A stretch of DNA of 64,000 bases from Nocardia higoensis NBRC 100133 (GTDB taxonomy: Bacteria > Actinomycetota > Actinomycetes > Mycobacteriales > Mycobacteriaceae). Every line of letters starts with the position of its first letter. Position 1 is the stretch's first letter. The position numbers and the translations under genes are program-made. The notes below the pieces were generated by a model. The model saw nothing but the letters and a program-made list of their open reading frames with translations. It had not been told where the DNA came from and made no database searches. The stretch lies in the NCBI RefSeq assembly GCF_000308595.1, contig NZ_BAGA01000065.1, forward strand, positions 1 to 64,000. Reading direction: 5' to 3'. This document shows positions 47,864 through 59,406 of this stretch, piece by piece.

Positions 47864-49411
47864 ATGCCAGTCGCGACCGATCCCACGACCACGACCCGTG
47901 CACAGTTCCGGCAGCTGGCCGCCGAACACCGGGTCGTGCCGGTGACCCGAAAGGTATTGGCGGACTCCGAGACTCCGCTCTCGGCCTACCGCAAGCTGGG
48001 CGGTGACCGCCCCGGCACCTTCCTGTTCGAATCCGCGGCCAACGGCAAGTCGTGGTCGCGCTGGTCGTTCATCGGCGCCGGAGCGCCCTCGGCGCTGACC
48101 GTGGTGGACGGCGAGGCCGCTTGGCTCGGCCACATCCCCGCCGACGCGCCATCGGGTGGCGATCCGCTCGACGCCCTGCGCGAGACCCTCGAACTGCTGC
48201 GCACCGAGCGCCTGCCCGGCTTGCCGCCGCTGACCGGCGGCATGGTCGGCTATCTCGGCTACGACGCCGTGCGGCGCATGGAGCGGTTGCCCGCGCTGGC
48301 GACCGACGACCTGAACCTGCCCGAGATGGTGTTGCTGCTGGCCACCGACCTGGCCGCCTTCGACCACCACGAAGGCGCCATCACGCTGATCGCGAACGCC
48401 GTCAACTGGAACGGCACGGCCGAGCACGTGGACGAGGCCTACGACGACGCGCTCGCACGCCTGGACCGGATGACCGAGGCGCTGGCCGCGCCCGCCGCCT
48501 CCACGGTGTCGGTCTTCGACCGTCCCGAGCCGCAGTTCCGGCGCGGTCGCACCTCCGAGCAGTTCGGCGCGGGCGTGCGCAGGCTGGTGAAGGAGATCGA
48601 GGCGGGCGAGGCTTTCCAGGTGGTGCTCTCGCAGCGCTTCGAGATGGACTACGACGGCGCTCCCATCGATCTGTACCGGATGCTGCGTGCCTCGAATCCG
48701 AGCCCGTACATGTATCTGATGCATATCCCCGACGCGGACGGCGACACCGCCTTCTCCATCGTCGGTTCCAGCCCGGAATCACTGGTGACCGTCGTCGACG
48801 GCGTCGCCACCACGCACCCGATCGCGGGCACCCGCTGGCGCGGGGCCAGCGAGGAGGACGACCTGCTGCTGGAGAAGGACCTGCTGGCCGACGAGAAGGA
48901 GAACGCCGAGCACCTGATGCTCGTCGATCTCGGCCGCAACGATCTGGGCCGGGTGTGCACGCCGGGCACGGTGAAGGTCACCCAGTACCGCCACATCGAG
49001 CGCTACAGCCACGTCATGCACCTGGTCTCCACCGTGTCCGGTCATCTCGCGCCGGGCAAGGTCGCCCTCGACGCGGTACGGGCCTGCTTCCCGGCAGGCA
49101 CGCTGTCCGGCGCGCCGAAGGTTCGCGCGATGGAGCTGATCGAGGAGATCGAGCCGACCCGGCGCGGGGTGTACGGCGGCGTCGTCGGTTACCTGGATTT
49201 CGCCGGTGACGCCGACACCGCGATCGCCATCCGCACCGCCCTGCTCAAGGACGGCATCGCCTACGTCCAGGCGGGCGCGGGCGTGGTCGCCGACTCCGAC
49301 CCCGACTACGAGGACGTCGAGTCCCGCAACAAGGCGATGGCCGTGCTCAAAGCCGTCGCCGCCGCCGGGACCGTGCGTCCCTTCTCGGCCGACAACGGTG
49401 GGCCCCGATGA
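47864..49411 (+). CDS. trpE: Anthranilate synthase component I
   Basis: A 515-residue chorismate-binding enzyme. The feedback-binding N-terminal motif ([19 protein letters not shown]) and the catalytic domain ([84 protein letters not shown]) are complete. GATGAT six bases before the ATG could be a -10 box of a leaderless message. No Trp-rich leader peptide is seen. Confidence 0.96.
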   Translation: MPVATDPTTTTRAQFRQLAAEHRVVPVTRKVLADSETPLSAYRKLGGDRPGTFLFESAANGKSWSRWSFIGAGAPSALTVVDGEAAWLGHIPADAPSGGDPLDALRETLELLRTERLPGLPPLTGGMVGYLGYDAVRRMERLPALATDDLNLPEMVLLLATDLAAFDHHEGAITLIANAVNWNGTAEHVDEAYDDALARLDRMTEALAAPAASTVSVFDRPEPQFRRGRTSEQFGAGVRRLVKEIEAGEAFQVVLSQRFEMDYDGAPIDLYRMLRASNPSPYMYLMHIPDADGDTAFSIVGSSPESLVTVVDGVATTHPIAGTRWRGASEEDDLLLEKDLLADEKENAEHLMLVDLGRNDLGRVCTPGTVKVTQYRHIERYSHVMHLVSTVSGHLAPGKVALDAVRACFPAGTLSGAPKVRAMELIEEIEPTRRGVYGGVVGYLDFAGDADTAIAIRTALLKDGIAYVQAGAGVVADSDPDYEDVESRNKAMAVLKAVAAAGTVRPFSADNGGPR

Positions 49412-50259
49412 CCTCCCCCGACTCGGACCCGACCGGCGAGGCGGAGGGCACGCCTGCCGCGTCGGAGCACCCCGACGCGGCCGCCGGTCCGGCCCGGCCG
49501 GACTCGGATCGCGGTGCCCCCGCCGCCGCGGCTCACCTGGACCCCGCCGCCGACCCGGACCGATACGACGCGGCCGGTGACCAAGCGGCCGTGGTCCCCG
49601 TCGCGCCGCGCCGGGCCCGCCCGATCGTGCCCGTGATCCTGCTGGCGGTGGCCGCCGCGCTCATGTGGGGCGTGTCCCGGCTCACCTGGGTGACCGTCTC
49701 CTCGGCAGACGGCCTGACCGAACCCCGTGTCGACGAATTGAAGGGCGCGGTCTGGTTCGGCGCGCTCACCCCGCTGGCCCTGGTGCTGCTGGCCGCCATC
49801 GCGGCGGTGCTGGCGACCAAGGGCTGGCTGCGCAGACTGGTCGGCGTCCTGGTTGCGCTGATCGGCGCGGTGACCGCCGTGCCCGCCTTCGCGCTGCTCA
49901 CCGGTTCCGGCGCGACCGCCGAGCGCGCGGGCGCGCTGGCCGAGCTGCCGGGCCGGGCCACCGTGACCGACGTGCAGACCTCCGTCCTGCCCGCGGTGGT
50001 GACCGTCGTCGCCGCCCTGTGCGCGTTCGGCGCCGGCCTGCTGCTGGCCAGGATGCCGCGCGAGACGCAGGGGCTGACCGGCCGCTACGACGCGCCGGGC
50101 ACGCGCAAGGCGGCAGCCGCGGAGGCGGTCGCCGAGCGGCGCGCGCAGGAGGGCTCGGCGCTCTCCGAACGGGTGCTGTGGGACGCGCTCGACGCGGGGG
50201 AGGACCCCACCGAGGACAACCCGCGGACGGGTGACGGTCCGCCGGGCTCGCCGACGTGA
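49408..50259 (+). CDS. Trp-operon-associated membrane protein (Rv1610/TIGR02234-like)
   Basis: A 283-residue protein with ATGA overlap to trpE. About 65 acidic, Ala/Asp-rich cytoplasmic residues precede four hydrophobic helices ([84 protein letters not shown]), then a charged tail. The family always sits between trpE and trpC in actinobacteria; function unknown, perhaps aromatic amino-acid transport or sensing. Confidence 0.85.
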   Translation: MTSPDSDPTGEAEGTPAASEHPDAAAGPARPDSDRGAPAAAAHLDPAADPDRYDAAGDQAAVVPVAPRRARPIVPVILLAVAAALMWGVSRLTWVTVSSADGLTEPRVDELKGAVWFGALTPLALVLLAAIAAVLATKGWLRRLVGVLVALIGAVTAVPAFALLTGSGATAERAGALAELPGRATVTDVQTSVLPAVVTVVAALCAFGAGLLLARMPRETQGLTGRYDAPGTRKAAAAEAVAERRAQEGSALSERVLWDALDAGEDPTEDNPRTGDGPPGSPT

Positions 50260-50360
50260 CGTGAGACCACCCGTGCCGCCCTGCTCGGGTGGCATCGTCT
50301 ATCAGATCGGCTCGCGCAGATCCCCGCCACCCCGCCGCCGAGCCGGGACAACCACCCATT

Positions 50361-50366
50361 TATTCT
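50361..50366 (+). promoter_or_regulatory. Possible trpC -10 box
   Basis: TATTCT lies in an A/T-rich patch about 80 bases before trpC, in the 185-base gap that breaks the trp operon. No -35 is obvious and no attenuator or Trp-rich leader peptide is visible. Confidence 0.3.
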
Positions 50367-50444
50367 TTGTCGATATCGGTGAGACAGCGCCTTGGGGGAT
50401 TCTCAGGCAGCAAGTGGCGTCTCCCAGGAAAGGATTCGAGCCAG

Positions 50445-51262
50445 ATGACGGTACTCGACTCGATTCTCGATGGGGTTCGCGCGGACGTGGCCGCCCGCGA
50501 GGCTTTCCTGGACTTCCCGTCCATCAAGGCAGCCGCGGCGAAGGCCCCCGCGCCCCTCGATGCTCGGGCCGCTCTGCTGGAAGACGGCATCGGCGTGATC
50601 GCCGAGGTCAAGCGGGCCAGTCCGTCGAAGGGCGCGCTGGCCGACATCCCGGATCCGGCGTACCTCGCCAAGGCCTACGAGGACGGCGGGGCCCGCGTGA
50701 TCAGCGTGCTCACCGAGGGCAGGCGCTTCGGCGGCTCGCTCGACGACCTCGACGCCGTGCGCGCCGCGGTGAGCATCCCGATCCTGCGCAAGGACTTCGT
50801 CGTCGGCCCGTACCAGATCCACGAGGCACGCGCGCACGGCGCCGATGTGATCCTGCTGATCGTGGCCGCCCTGGAACAGGACGTGCTCGCCTCGCTCATC
50901 GACCGCACCGAATCGCTCGGCATGACCGCCCTGGTCGAGGTGCACACCGAGGAAGAGGCCGACCGCGCACTGGAGGCCGGCGCCTCGGTCATCGGTGTCA
51001 ACGCCCGCAATCTCAAGACCCTCGAGGTCGATCGCGATGTGTTCGCGCGGATCGCCCCCGGCCTGCCCACCGAGGTGATCCGGGTGGCCGAGTCGGGCAT
51101 CCGCGGCACCGCCGATCTGCTCGCCTACGCGGGCGCGGGCGCCGACGCCGTGCTCGTGGGTGAAGGCCTGGTGACCAGTGGCGACCCGCGTGGCGCGGTG
51201 TCGGAGCTGGTGACCGCGGGCACTCACCCGTCCTGCCCGAAGCCCGCGCGAAGGGGTCGCTG

Positions 51263-51263
<1 letters not shown>
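50445..51263 (+). CDS. trpC: Indole-3-glycerol phosphate synthase
   Basis: A 272-residue barrel enzyme with ATG behind AGGAAAGG. Motifs: [14 protein letters not shown] (catalytic Lys/Glu), [45 protein letters not shown] and [13 protein letters not shown]. Closes the indole ring; product passes to TrpAB, encoded next. The upstream frame to 50289 is not conserved. Confidence 0.95.
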
Positions 51264-52554
<1,291 letters not shown>

Positions 52555-52558
<4 letters not shown>

Positions 52559-53355
52559 GTCAGCAGTCCCGTCTCGCCGCCACCTTCGCCGCCGCGCGCG
52601 CCGAACACCGCGCCGCGCTGATCGGCTACCTCCCGGCGGGCTACCCGGACCTCGACCAGTCGATCGCCACGGTGCGCGCGATGGTCGAATCCGGTTGCGA
52701 CATCATCGAAGTGGGCGTGGCCTACTCCGATCCGGTGATGGACGGACCCACCATCCAGGCCGCGGCCGAGCAGGCCCTGCGTGGCGGCGTACGCGTGCGC
52801 GACGTGTTCAAGGTCGTCCAGGCCGTCGCCGACGCGGGCGGTCAGGCAGTGGTGATGACCTACTGGAATCCGGTGCTCGCCTACGGTGTCGATCGCTTCG
52901 CCCGTGATCTGGAAGCCGCGGGCGGCGCGGGCTTGATCACGCCGAACCTGATCCCCGAGGAAGCCGACGAGTGGTTCATCGCTTCGGCCACCCACAATCT
53001 CGACCGCATCTTCCTGGTCGCGCCCTCCTCGACCGAGGAGCGCCTGGTGAAGACCCTGGAAGCCAGCCGCGGCTTCGTCTACGCGGCCTCCACCATGGGC
53101 GTCACCGGCGCACGTGACGCGGTGTCCTCGGCCGCGCCCGCGCTGTGCTCGCGCATCCGGTCGCATTCCGACATCCCGATCGGCGTCGGTCTCGGCGTGC
53201 GCAGCGGCGCGCAGGCCGCCGAGATCGCCGCCTACGCCGACGGCGTGATCGTCGGTTCGGCGCTGGTCAGCGCGGCAGGCGAAGGCTTGGACGCGGTGCG
53301 CGCACTCACCTCCGAGCTCGCCGAGGGCGTGCGTTCGGCGACCGTCGCCTCCTAG
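52555..53355 (+). CDS. trpA: Tryptophan synthase alpha chain
   Basis: A 266-residue barrel enzyme, GTG overlapping the trpB stop with AAGGAG before it. Motifs: [34 protein letters not shown] with the catalytic Glu and Asp, [15 protein letters not shown] and the phosphate loop [13 protein letters not shown]. Releases indole from indoleglycerol phosphate. Confidence 0.96.
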
Positions 53356-53405
53356 TCGCGCGCGTCCGGTCACCGGCCGGATCGCCCGCGGCACAGGGTC
53401 TCGAC

Positions 53406-53411
53406 TACGGT
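53406..53411 (+). promoter_or_regulatory. -10 box for leaderless lgt mRNA
   Basis: TACGGT ends 6 bases before the lgt GTG, so the transcript would start at the start codon. No ribosome site is present. Confidence 0.5.
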
Positions 53412-53417
53412 GGCCCC

Positions 53418-54851
53418 GTGACCTTACGAAGCGATGTGCTGGCCTACATCCCCAGCCCCGCGCAGGGTGTGTGGAACCTCGGGCCGTTTCCGTTGCGGGC
53501 CTACGCCCTGTGCATCATCCTGGGCATCATCGTCGCCATCTGGTGGGGCGAGCGGCGCTGGCAGGCACGCGGCGGCCGCGAGGGCACGGTGCTCGACGTC
53601 GCGATGTTCGCGGTGCCGTTCGGCCTGATCGGCGGCAGGCTCTATCACGTCGCGACGGACTGGGAGAAGTACTTCGGCCAGGGCGCGCGCCCGATCGAGG
53701 CCCTCTACATCTGGCAGGGCGGCCTCGGCATCTGGGGCGCGGTCTTCCTCGGCGGCATCGGCGCCTGGCTGGCCTGCCGCATCTACCGGATCCCGTTGCC
53801 CGCCTTCGGCGATGCCATCGCGCCGCCGGTACTGCTGGCCCAGGCCATCGGACGCCTCGGCAACTGGTTCAACCAGGAACTCTACGGCCGCGAGACCACC
53901 GTGCCGTGGGGCCTGGAGATCTACCCGCGCTTCGACGCGAACGGCGATCCGGACGCGATGGCCGGCGTCTCCAACGGCGTCGTGGAGAAGATCGTGCATC
54001 CCACCTTCCTCTACGAACTGCTGTGGAACGTGCTCGTGGTGGTGCTGCTGGTGCAGATCGACAAGCGCTATCGCATCGGCCACGGTCGTCTGTTCGCGCT
54101 CTACGTCGCCGGCTACAGCTTCGGCCGTTTCTTCGTGGAGTTGATGCGCGACGACGAGGCCACCGAGATCTTCGGCATCCGCATCAACAACTTCACCTCC
54201 GCGCTGGTGTTCCTCGCCGCGCTCGCCTACGTCGTGTTCGCGACGAAGGGCAGGGAGCACCCCAGCCGCCTGCAGCCCGGCGCCACCACCCGTCCGTGGC
54301 CGTGGCAATGGAAGGCACTGCGCGCGGCGGGGCCCGAGGCGAACACGCCCGCGCCCGCCGAACCGGAGACCGTGACGTTCGACGGCGCGGACGGGGAGTC
54401 CGTCGCGGCGAAGGCCGACAGCGAGCCGGCGAAGGGCGCCGCCGCAAAGGGCGCCGCCGCAAAGGGCGCCGCCGAAAAGGGCGATGCGAAAGACTCCGGT
54501 CCCGAGGACGCCGATCCCGAGCGGGGGACCGGTGCGGCCGCTGCCGGGGAGACCGATTCGGCGACTGCCGATGCCGAGAGCGCAGGCGTGGAGCAGACCG
54601 GCTCGAAGAAGGCCGCCGCCGACGAGCCGGGCACCGCGGAGCGGCAAGCCGAGACGGCCGCAGGCGAACCGACCGCTGCCGACACGACCGCTGTCGCCGA
54701 GGACGGCGAATCCCCGGCATCCGGGGCAGCCGAAAAGCCCGCAGCTGCCGAGGAATCCGCGCAGGCCGCAGAGCCCGCCGATAACCCGAAGGCCGACGAG
54801 GCGGCGTCCGCCGGGAAATCCGGGAAGCCGAGCGCGGGCAGCGCCGGCTAG
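53418..54851 (+). CDS. lgt: Prolipoprotein diacylglyceryl transferase with long acidic tail
   Basis: A 477-residue protein. The first ~275 residues are a normal Lgt: seven membrane helices, GLIGGRLYHVATDW, YIWQGGLGIWGAVFLGG, and the Lgt signature GRLGNWFNQE (145-154). It transfers diacylglycerol from phosphatidylglycerol to the lipobox Cys of prolipoproteins, two of which are encoded in this window. Residues 276-477 form a disordered Ala/Glu/Asp/Lys-rich tail containing a KGAAA repeat encoded by three 15-bp units at 54432-54476. Extended Lgt tails occur in other actinobacteria; role unknown. Confidence 0.93.
   Translation: MTLRSDVLAYIPSPAQGVWNLGPFPLRAYALCIILGIIVAIWWGERRWQARGGREGTVLDVAMFAVPFGLIGGRLYHVATDWEKYFGQGARPIEALYIWQGGLGIWGAVFLGGIGAWLACRIYRIPLPAFGDAIAPPVLLAQAIGRLGNWFNQELYGRETTVPWGLEIYPRFDANGDPDAMAGVSNGVVEKIVHPTFLYELLWNVLVVVLLVQIDKRYRIGHGRLFALYVAGYSFGRFFVELMRDDEATEIFGIRINNFTSALVFLAALAYVVFATKGREHPSRLQPGATTRPWPWQWKALRAAGPEANTPAPAEPETVTFDGADGESVAAKADSEPAKGAAAKGAAAKGAAEKGDAKDSGPEDADPERGTGAAAAGETDSATADAESAGVEQTGSKKAAADEPGTAERQAETAAGEPTAADTTAVAEDGESPASGAAEKPAAAEESAQAAEPADNPKADEAASAGKSGKPSAGSAG
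54432..54476 (+). repeat. Three tandem 15-bp repeats inside lgt
   Basis: The unit AAGGGCGCCGCCGCA is present twice exactly and a third time with one change, coding for KGAAA-KGAAA-KGAAE in the C-terminal tail. Copy number could vary by slippage. Confidence 0.85.
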
Positions 54852-55089
54852 GAAGACGGCGCACGCCGAGAAGCTCGCCGCGGCAATGCGGCAACGAAAC
54901 CACCACCGACCGCGATAACGAGTCGAGACCCGCCCTCCGGCGGTCATCGGCCGCGCGGCCAGTGGATGGCCGGGGCGACAAAACGGGTCGAGACCGGCAA
55001 GAATGACGCGTGATCGTCGCGGGGTGCCCCGAACCGATCGCGTGAACGGGGGCCAATAGGAGGTGCCCGCACGAATGAGGAGGACATGA

Positions 55090-55587
55090 GTGACCGACCC
55101 CTACCAGAACAACCCGGGCTACGGTGCCCCGCAGTACGGCCCGGCCGGAACGGGTCCGGACCTGAACAAGGGTCAGGGCCAGCAGCCGTACGGTCAGCAG
55201 AGTGACCCGTACGCCCAGCAGCAGCAGCCCTACGGCCAGCCGCCCGCGGGTTACGGCCAGCCGCCCGCCGGTTACGGGCAGCCGGGTGGCTACCCGCCCG
55301 CCATGCCGCAGGGCTACAACCCGAACGACCCGGAAGCGCCCTACGGTCGCGACCCGTTCGGCGTGCCGTTCTCGGACAAGCAGAAGCTGACCGCGGGTCT
55401 GCTGCAGATCTTCCTCGGCAGCTTCGGCGTCGGCCGCTTCTACCTCGGCCACACCGGCATCGCCATCGCCCAGATCGCCGTCACCTGGCTGACCTGTGGC
55501 CTCGGCGCCATCTGGCCGCTGATCGACGGCATCATGATCCTGACCGGCAAGGTGCCGGACGCCCAGGGGCGCCCGCTGCGCGACTGA
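55090..55587 (+). CDS. TM2-domain membrane protein with Gly/Pro/Gln/Tyr-rich N-terminus
   Basis: A 165-residue protein; GTG 55090 with AGGAGG 6 bases upstream (the ATG at 55086 is out of frame). Residues 1-90 are low-complexity with near repeats (GQPPAGYGQPPAGYGQPGGY). Residues about 95-160 are a TM2 domain: KQKLTAGLLQIFLGSFGVGRFYLGHTGI and the helix IAQIAVTWLTCGLGAIWPLIDGIMILTG. TM2 proteins follow lgt in related genomes; molecular role unknown. The 238 bases before it hold no other clear feature. Confidence 0.88.
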   Translation: MTDPYQNNPGYGAPQYGPAGTGPDLNKGQGQQPYGQQSDPYAQQQQPYGQPPAGYGQPPAGYGQPGGYPPAMPQGYNPNDPEAPYGRDPFGVPFSDKQKLTAGLLQIFLGSFGVGRFYLGHTGIAIAQIAVTWLTCGLGAIWPLIDGIMILTGKVPDAQGRPLRD

Positions 55588-55607
55588 TCCGCGGTCCGGC
55601 CCGATCG

Positions 55608-55645
55608 ACGACGGGCACCTTCCCGACCGGGAAGGTGCCCGTCGT
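55608..55645 (+). terminator. Strong terminator hairpin after the TM2 gene
   Basis: A perfect 17-bp stem (55608-55624 with 55629-55645) closed by a GACC loop lies 20 bases after the stop codon. There is no T-tract, as often in high-GC actinobacteria. Confidence 0.75.
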
Positions 55646-55742
55646 GCTGTCCGGGCGCCCGGGCGACACGCCGGGGCCGTCCACGCCGGAGTTCACGCAC
55701 TCTTCATCGAGGCCGCAACCGCCTCCACCCGAGGGGCAGGAC

Positions 55743-55748
55743 TACGCT
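55743..55748 (+). promoter_or_regulatory. -10 box for leaderless pyk mRNA
   Basis: TACGCT ends 6 bases before GTG 55755, giving a leaderless start and supporting GTG over the ATG that directly follows it. Confidence 0.5.
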
Positions 55749-55754
55749 CTACCC

Positions 55755-57176
55755 GTGATGCGACGGACGAAGATTGTGTGCACACTCGGCCCGGCCACTG
55801 CCACCGAGGAACGTATCCGCGAACTCGTCGAGAGCGGTATGGACGTGGCGCGGCTGAACTTCAGCCACGGCGACCACAGTGACCACGCCGAGAACTACAA
55901 GAAGGTGCGGGAGGCCTCCGACCATGTCGGGCGTGCCGTCGGCATCCTGGCCGATCTGCAGGGCCCCAAGATCCGTCTCGGCCGTTTCGTCGAGAACCGC
56001 ACGGTGTGGGCCACCGGTCAGGAAGTCCGGATCACCGTCGACGACATCGCGGGTTCGCACGACCGTGTTTCCACCACCTACAAGGAATTGGCCACCGATG
56101 CCAAGCCCGGCGACCGCCTGCTGGTCGACGACGGCAAGGTCGGCCTGACCGTCGTTCGCGTCGACGGCAACGACGTGGTCTGCCGGGTGACCGAGGGCGG
56201 CCCCGTCTCCAACAACAAGGGCGTCTCGCTGCCCGGCATGGACGTCTCGGTGCCCGCGCTGTCCGAGAAGGACATCGAGGATCTGGAATTCGCGCTGAAG
56301 CTCGGCGTGGACTTCATCGCGCTGTCGTTCGTGCGCTCGCCCGCGGACGTCGAACTGGTGCACGACGTGATGGACCGCGTCGGCCGCCGCGTGCCGGTGA
56401 TCGGCAAACTGGAGAAGCCCGAGGCGATCGACAACCTCGAGGCCATCGTGCTGGCCTTCGACGCGATCATGGTCGCGCGCGGCGATCTCGGCGTGGAGCT
56501 GCCGCTCGAGCAGGTGCCGCTGGTGCAGAAGCGGGCCATCCAGATGGCTCGCGAGAACGCCAAGCCGGTCATCGTGGCCACCCAGATGCTCGAATCCATG
56601 ATCGAGAACTCGCGCCCGACCCGCGCCGAGGCCTCCGACGTGGCCAACGCGGTGCTCGACGGCGCGGACGCGGTGATGCTCTCCGGCGAGACCTCCGTCG
56701 GCGTGTACCCGATCGAGACGGTGCGCACCATGGCGCGGATCGTGCACGCGGTGGAGGCCGAGTCCTCGACCCGGGTGCCGCCGCTGACCCACGTGCCCCG
56801 TACCAAGCGCGGCGTCATCTCCTACGCCGCCCGCGACATCGGTGAACGCCTCAACGCCAAGGCGCTGGTGGCCTTCACCCAGTCCGGCGACACCGTGCGC
56901 CGCCTGGCCCGCCTGCACACCCCGCTGCCGCTGCTGGCGTTCACGCCGCTGCCCGAGGTGCGCAGCCAGCTGGCGCTGACCTGGGGCACCGAGACCTTCA
57001 TCGTGCCGACCGTGAAGAGCACCGACGCCATGATCCACCAGGTGGATCAGGCGCTGCTCTCGATGGACCGCTACCGTAAGGGCGATCTGGTGGTCATCGT
57101 CGCCGGCTCCCCGCCCGGCACCGTCGGATCGACCAACCTGATCCACGTGCACCGCATCGGTGAGGAGGACCATTAG
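55755..57176 (+). CDS. pyk: Pyruvate kinase
   Basis: A 473-residue glycolytic enzyme. GTG 55755 fits both the upstream -10 box and the length of the mycobacterial protein. Motifs: RRTKIVCTLGPAT, MDVARLNFSHGDHSDH, KIRLGRF, the catalytic block VIGKLEKPEAIDN...IMVARGDLGVELPLEQVP, and MLSGETSVGVYP. Converts PEP and ADP to pyruvate and ATP. The open frame before 55755 is not conserved. Confidence 0.95.
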   Translation: MMRRTKIVCTLGPATATEERIRELVESGMDVARLNFSHGDHSDHAENYKKVREASDHVGRAVGILADLQGPKIRLGRFVENRTVWATGQEVRITVDDIAGSHDRVSTTYKELATDAKPGDRLLVDDGKVGLTVVRVDGNDVVCRVTEGGPVSNNKGVSLPGMDVSVPALSEKDIEDLEFALKLGVDFIALSFVRSPADVELVHDVMDRVGRRVPVIGKLEKPEAIDNLEAIVLAFDAIMVARGDLGVELPLEQVPLVQKRAIQMARENAKPVIVATQMLESMIENSRPTRAEASDVANAVLDGADAVMLSGETSVGVYPIETVRTMARIVHAVEAESSTRVPPLTHVPRTKRGVISYAARDIGERLNAKALVAFTQSGDTVRRLARLHTPLPLLAFTPLPEVRSQLALTWGTETFIVPTVKSTDAMIHQVDQALLSMDRYRKGDLVVIVAGSPPGTVGSTNLIHVHRIGEEDH

Positions 57177-58084
57177 TGAGCATCTCGCTGAGTGATTCCG
57201 TCGGCACGGAGTCGGTGCCGGAGGGACCCTCGGACCTCGATGTCTTGCTCGGTCTGCTCGACCTCGACGAAGCCGAGCCCGATGTCTTCATCGGGCACCA
57301 TCCGGACAAGGTGTGGAGCCGCACTTTCGGCGGTCAGCTCGTCGCCCAGGGCATCATGGCGGCGGGCCGCACCGCGGGCGACCGGACCATCCACGCCGTC
57401 AACGCGCATTTCGTGCGCGGCGGCGACCCGAAGCAGCCGATCGAGTACCGGGTGGAGCGCCACCGCGACGGCCGCGCCTTCGCCAACCGGACGGTGACCG
57501 CCCTGCAGGACGACCAGGAACTGTTCGTCATGCTGGCCGCCTTCCAGGAGTACGGCAAGGGCCTCGAGCACTCGCACGCCCTGCCCGAGGTGCCCGACCC
57601 GGAGACGCTGCCGCGCGTGGAGGCGAGCTTCGTGGGCTTCGAGGACAAGCTCGAGATGTTCATCAAGGCCCCGCGCCCGATCGACATGCGCTACACCAAC
57701 GACCCGGCCTGGATCCTCAAGGGCACCGGCGAGCGCCTGAACCACAACCGCGTGTGGATGCGCACCGACGGCGCGCTGCCCGACGATCCGCTGATCCACG
57801 TGGCGGCGCTGGGCTATTCGTCGGACACCACCGTGCTCGACTCGATCCTCACCACCCACGGCCTGTCGTGGGGTCTGGATCGCATCGTGGCGGCCACGGT
57901 GAACCATTCGATCTGGTTCCACCGGCCCTTCCGATTCGACGACTGGGCGCTCTACGCCACCGAATCGCCGGTGGCGGCGGGCTCGCGCGGCTTGGCGACC
58001 GGCCGATTCTACTCGCGTGGTGGCGACTTGCTGGCCACCACGGTGCAGGAAGGCATGATCCGGCACTTCCCGGCGCGGCGCTGA
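57176..58084 (+). CDS. tesB: Acyl-CoA thioesterase II
   Basis: A 302-residue double-hotdog thioesterase; GTG overlaps the pyk stop by one base with GAGGAGG before it. N-terminal hotdog FGGQLVAQGIMAAGRTAG and C-terminal catalytic region LGYSSDTTVLDSI...NHSIWFHRPFRFDDWALYA are typical of TesB (Rv1618-like). Cleaves medium/long acyl-CoA in the cytosol. Confidence 0.92.
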   Translation: MSISLSDSVGTESVPEGPSDLDVLLGLLDLDEAEPDVFIGHHPDKVWSRTFGGQLVAQGIMAAGRTAGDRTIHAVNAHFVRGGDPKQPIEYRVERHRDGRAFANRTVTALQDDQELFVMLAAFQEYGKGLEHSHALPEVPDPETLPRVEASFVGFEDKLEMFIKAPRPIDMRYTNDPAWILKGTGERLNHNRVWMRTDGALPDDPLIHVAALGYSSDTTVLDSILTTHGLSWGLDRIVAATVNHSIWFHRPFRFDDWALYATESPVAAGSRGLATGRFYSRGGDLLATTVQEGMIRHFPARR

Positions 58085-58165
58085 CTCGTCCGCCGGCGCC
58101 GGGCCGGTGCTCGAGGCCGATCGCCGCATCACGCCGAATGCCTGCGCCGGTACGACTGACGTGAT

Positions 58166-58197
58166 ATCGGTGCCCGAGATGGTTCTCGGGCACCGAT
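58166..58197. terminator. Strong bidirectional terminator between tesB and a convergent gene
   Basis: A perfect 14-bp stem (58166-58179 with 58184-58197) and a TGGT loop sit between the two convergent genes, 8 bases from the end of the minus-strand gene. Confidence 0.7.
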
Positions 58198-58204
58198 CGC
58201 CGTT

Positions 58205-58630
58205 TCAGAGGATTTCGCGCTCGAATTCGTAGTCGAAGCTGTCGCGCCTGCGCACGGTGATGGTGCGCGGCAGGCCCGAAGCCATGTCGGCACCGGAGGA
58301 TTCGAGCCCCGCGGTCTCGCCGAGCAATCGCTGCCGCAGCGCATCCAGATCCGGTTCGGTGAGGGCCTCTGGCGCGCCGACCAGGCTCAGCGCGATCTCG
58401 TAGGTACTCCTGGGCCCCGGCTGCTCGCCGGGATGCTCCAGCAGCCACTGGGCGGCCAGCAGGATGTGCGCGGGATCCTCCTCGCCCGCGGGCAGGGTGA
58501 ACCGCCAGGCGAAGACGTCGCGGTCCTGGAGGTGATCGTCCACCACCGTCCGGACGGTGTCGACGACCCGGTCGAGAGTTTCCGGCATGGCATACACATG
58601 GAGCGAAAGATCCGATATGCGCTTCGGCAT
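58205..58630 (-). CDS. Conserved-looking protein of unknown function
   Basis: A 141-residue cytosolic protein from ATG 58630 (AGGA upstream). Composition is acidic and mixed alpha/beta (ISDLSLHVYAMPETLDRVVDTVRTVVDD; DVFAWRFTLPAGEEDP; TITVRRRDSFDYEFE). No motif or family recognised. It is monocistronic and convergent with tesB. Confidence 0.65.
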   Translation of the reverse strand: MPKRISDLSLHVYAMPETLDRVVDTVRTVVDDHLQDRDVFAWRFTLPAGEEDPAHILLAAQWLLEHPGEQPGPRSTYEIALSLVGAPEALTEPDLDALRQRLLGETAGLESSGADMASGLPRTITVRRRDSFDYEFEREIL

Positions 58631-58791
58631 GTCCGATTCCTGTCCCGTGTCGAAGACGTCAACGGCGGAAGGTGTTCGCGGGCAGTGTAATCCCTCGATG
58701 CGCACCGGCGACACAGCCGGTGGAGGGAAATTTGCCCGGGAGCGATATTTCCCGGTGCCCGCCGCGACGAACCCGGGACCGCCCAGCCGGC

Positions 58792-59406
58792 TCAGCCGAC
58801 GCGCTGAGCGGCCATGAACCTCGGCAGCGGCCGGGCATGCGCGCTCGGCCCGACCACCAGCCGGGGCCGATGTGCCCGTTCCACCGGCTGTTCGTGCGGT
58901 GCCAGCGCCCGGAGCAGCGGCACGAGCAGTTCGGCGATGCGATCGCCCACCTCGCAGAAGGCGGCCTCCGACAACCCGACCGGGTCGGCGATGTTCTCCC
59001 GCCCCACCAGCGACAGATCATGACGCGCCGCATGCAGTTCGGCGATGGTGTGCGCCCCGGTCAGCTTGGCGATCCGGTGCGCCTGCGGCAACGTGAACGT
59101 CCGGGCCCCCGCACCGTAGTCCAGGGCGACCTGATCACGGATCTGCTCGGTCATCGCCAGCACGAGATCCGCCCGGTCCACGTGGGTGGCGGCGAGCCTG
59201 CGCGCCCGGAACCCCTCCGGATCCCCGCCCAGCCCCCGCAGCGTCTGCGCGGCGAGCGGCTCGATGGGAAATCCGACCAGCGCGCGGGTCCCCGCACTCT
59301 CGGCGGTCAGCCCCGGCAGCCGGTACTCGATGGCGATGGCCTGCGTGAGCCGCTCGGCGATGGCCGACCGGCAGACATTGCCGTTGCAGACGAACAGGAC
59401 GTGCAT
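58792..59406 (-). CDS. Low-molecular-weight protein tyrosine phosphatase family
   Basis: A 204-residue protein. The active loop is Cys7-x5-Arg13-Ser (VCNGNVCRSAIAE), at the very N-terminus as in LMW-PTPs, with the general acid likely the Asp of NIADPVG. The segment between (GLTAESAGTRALVGFPIEP...ADLVLAMTEQIRD) matches actinobacterial and arsenate-reductase-like relatives. The C-terminal ~30 residues are extra. Dephosphorylates phosphotyrosine or, less likely, reduces arsenate. Confidence 0.87.
   Translation of the reverse strand: MHVLFVCNGNVCRSAIAERLTQAIAIEYRLPGLTAESAGTRALVGFPIEPLAAQTLRGLGGDPEGFRARRLAATHVDRADLVLAMTEQIRDQVALDYGAGARTFTLPQAHRIAKLTGAHTIAELHAARHDLSLVGRENIADPVGLSEAAFCEVGDRIAELLVPLLRALAPHEQPVERAHRPRLVVGPSAHARPLPRFMAAQRVG

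Noticed and set aside
50260..50444. A Trp attenuator or T-box ahead of trpC
   Set aside because: No run of Trp codons, no T-box core and no competing hairpins could be found in the 185 bases.
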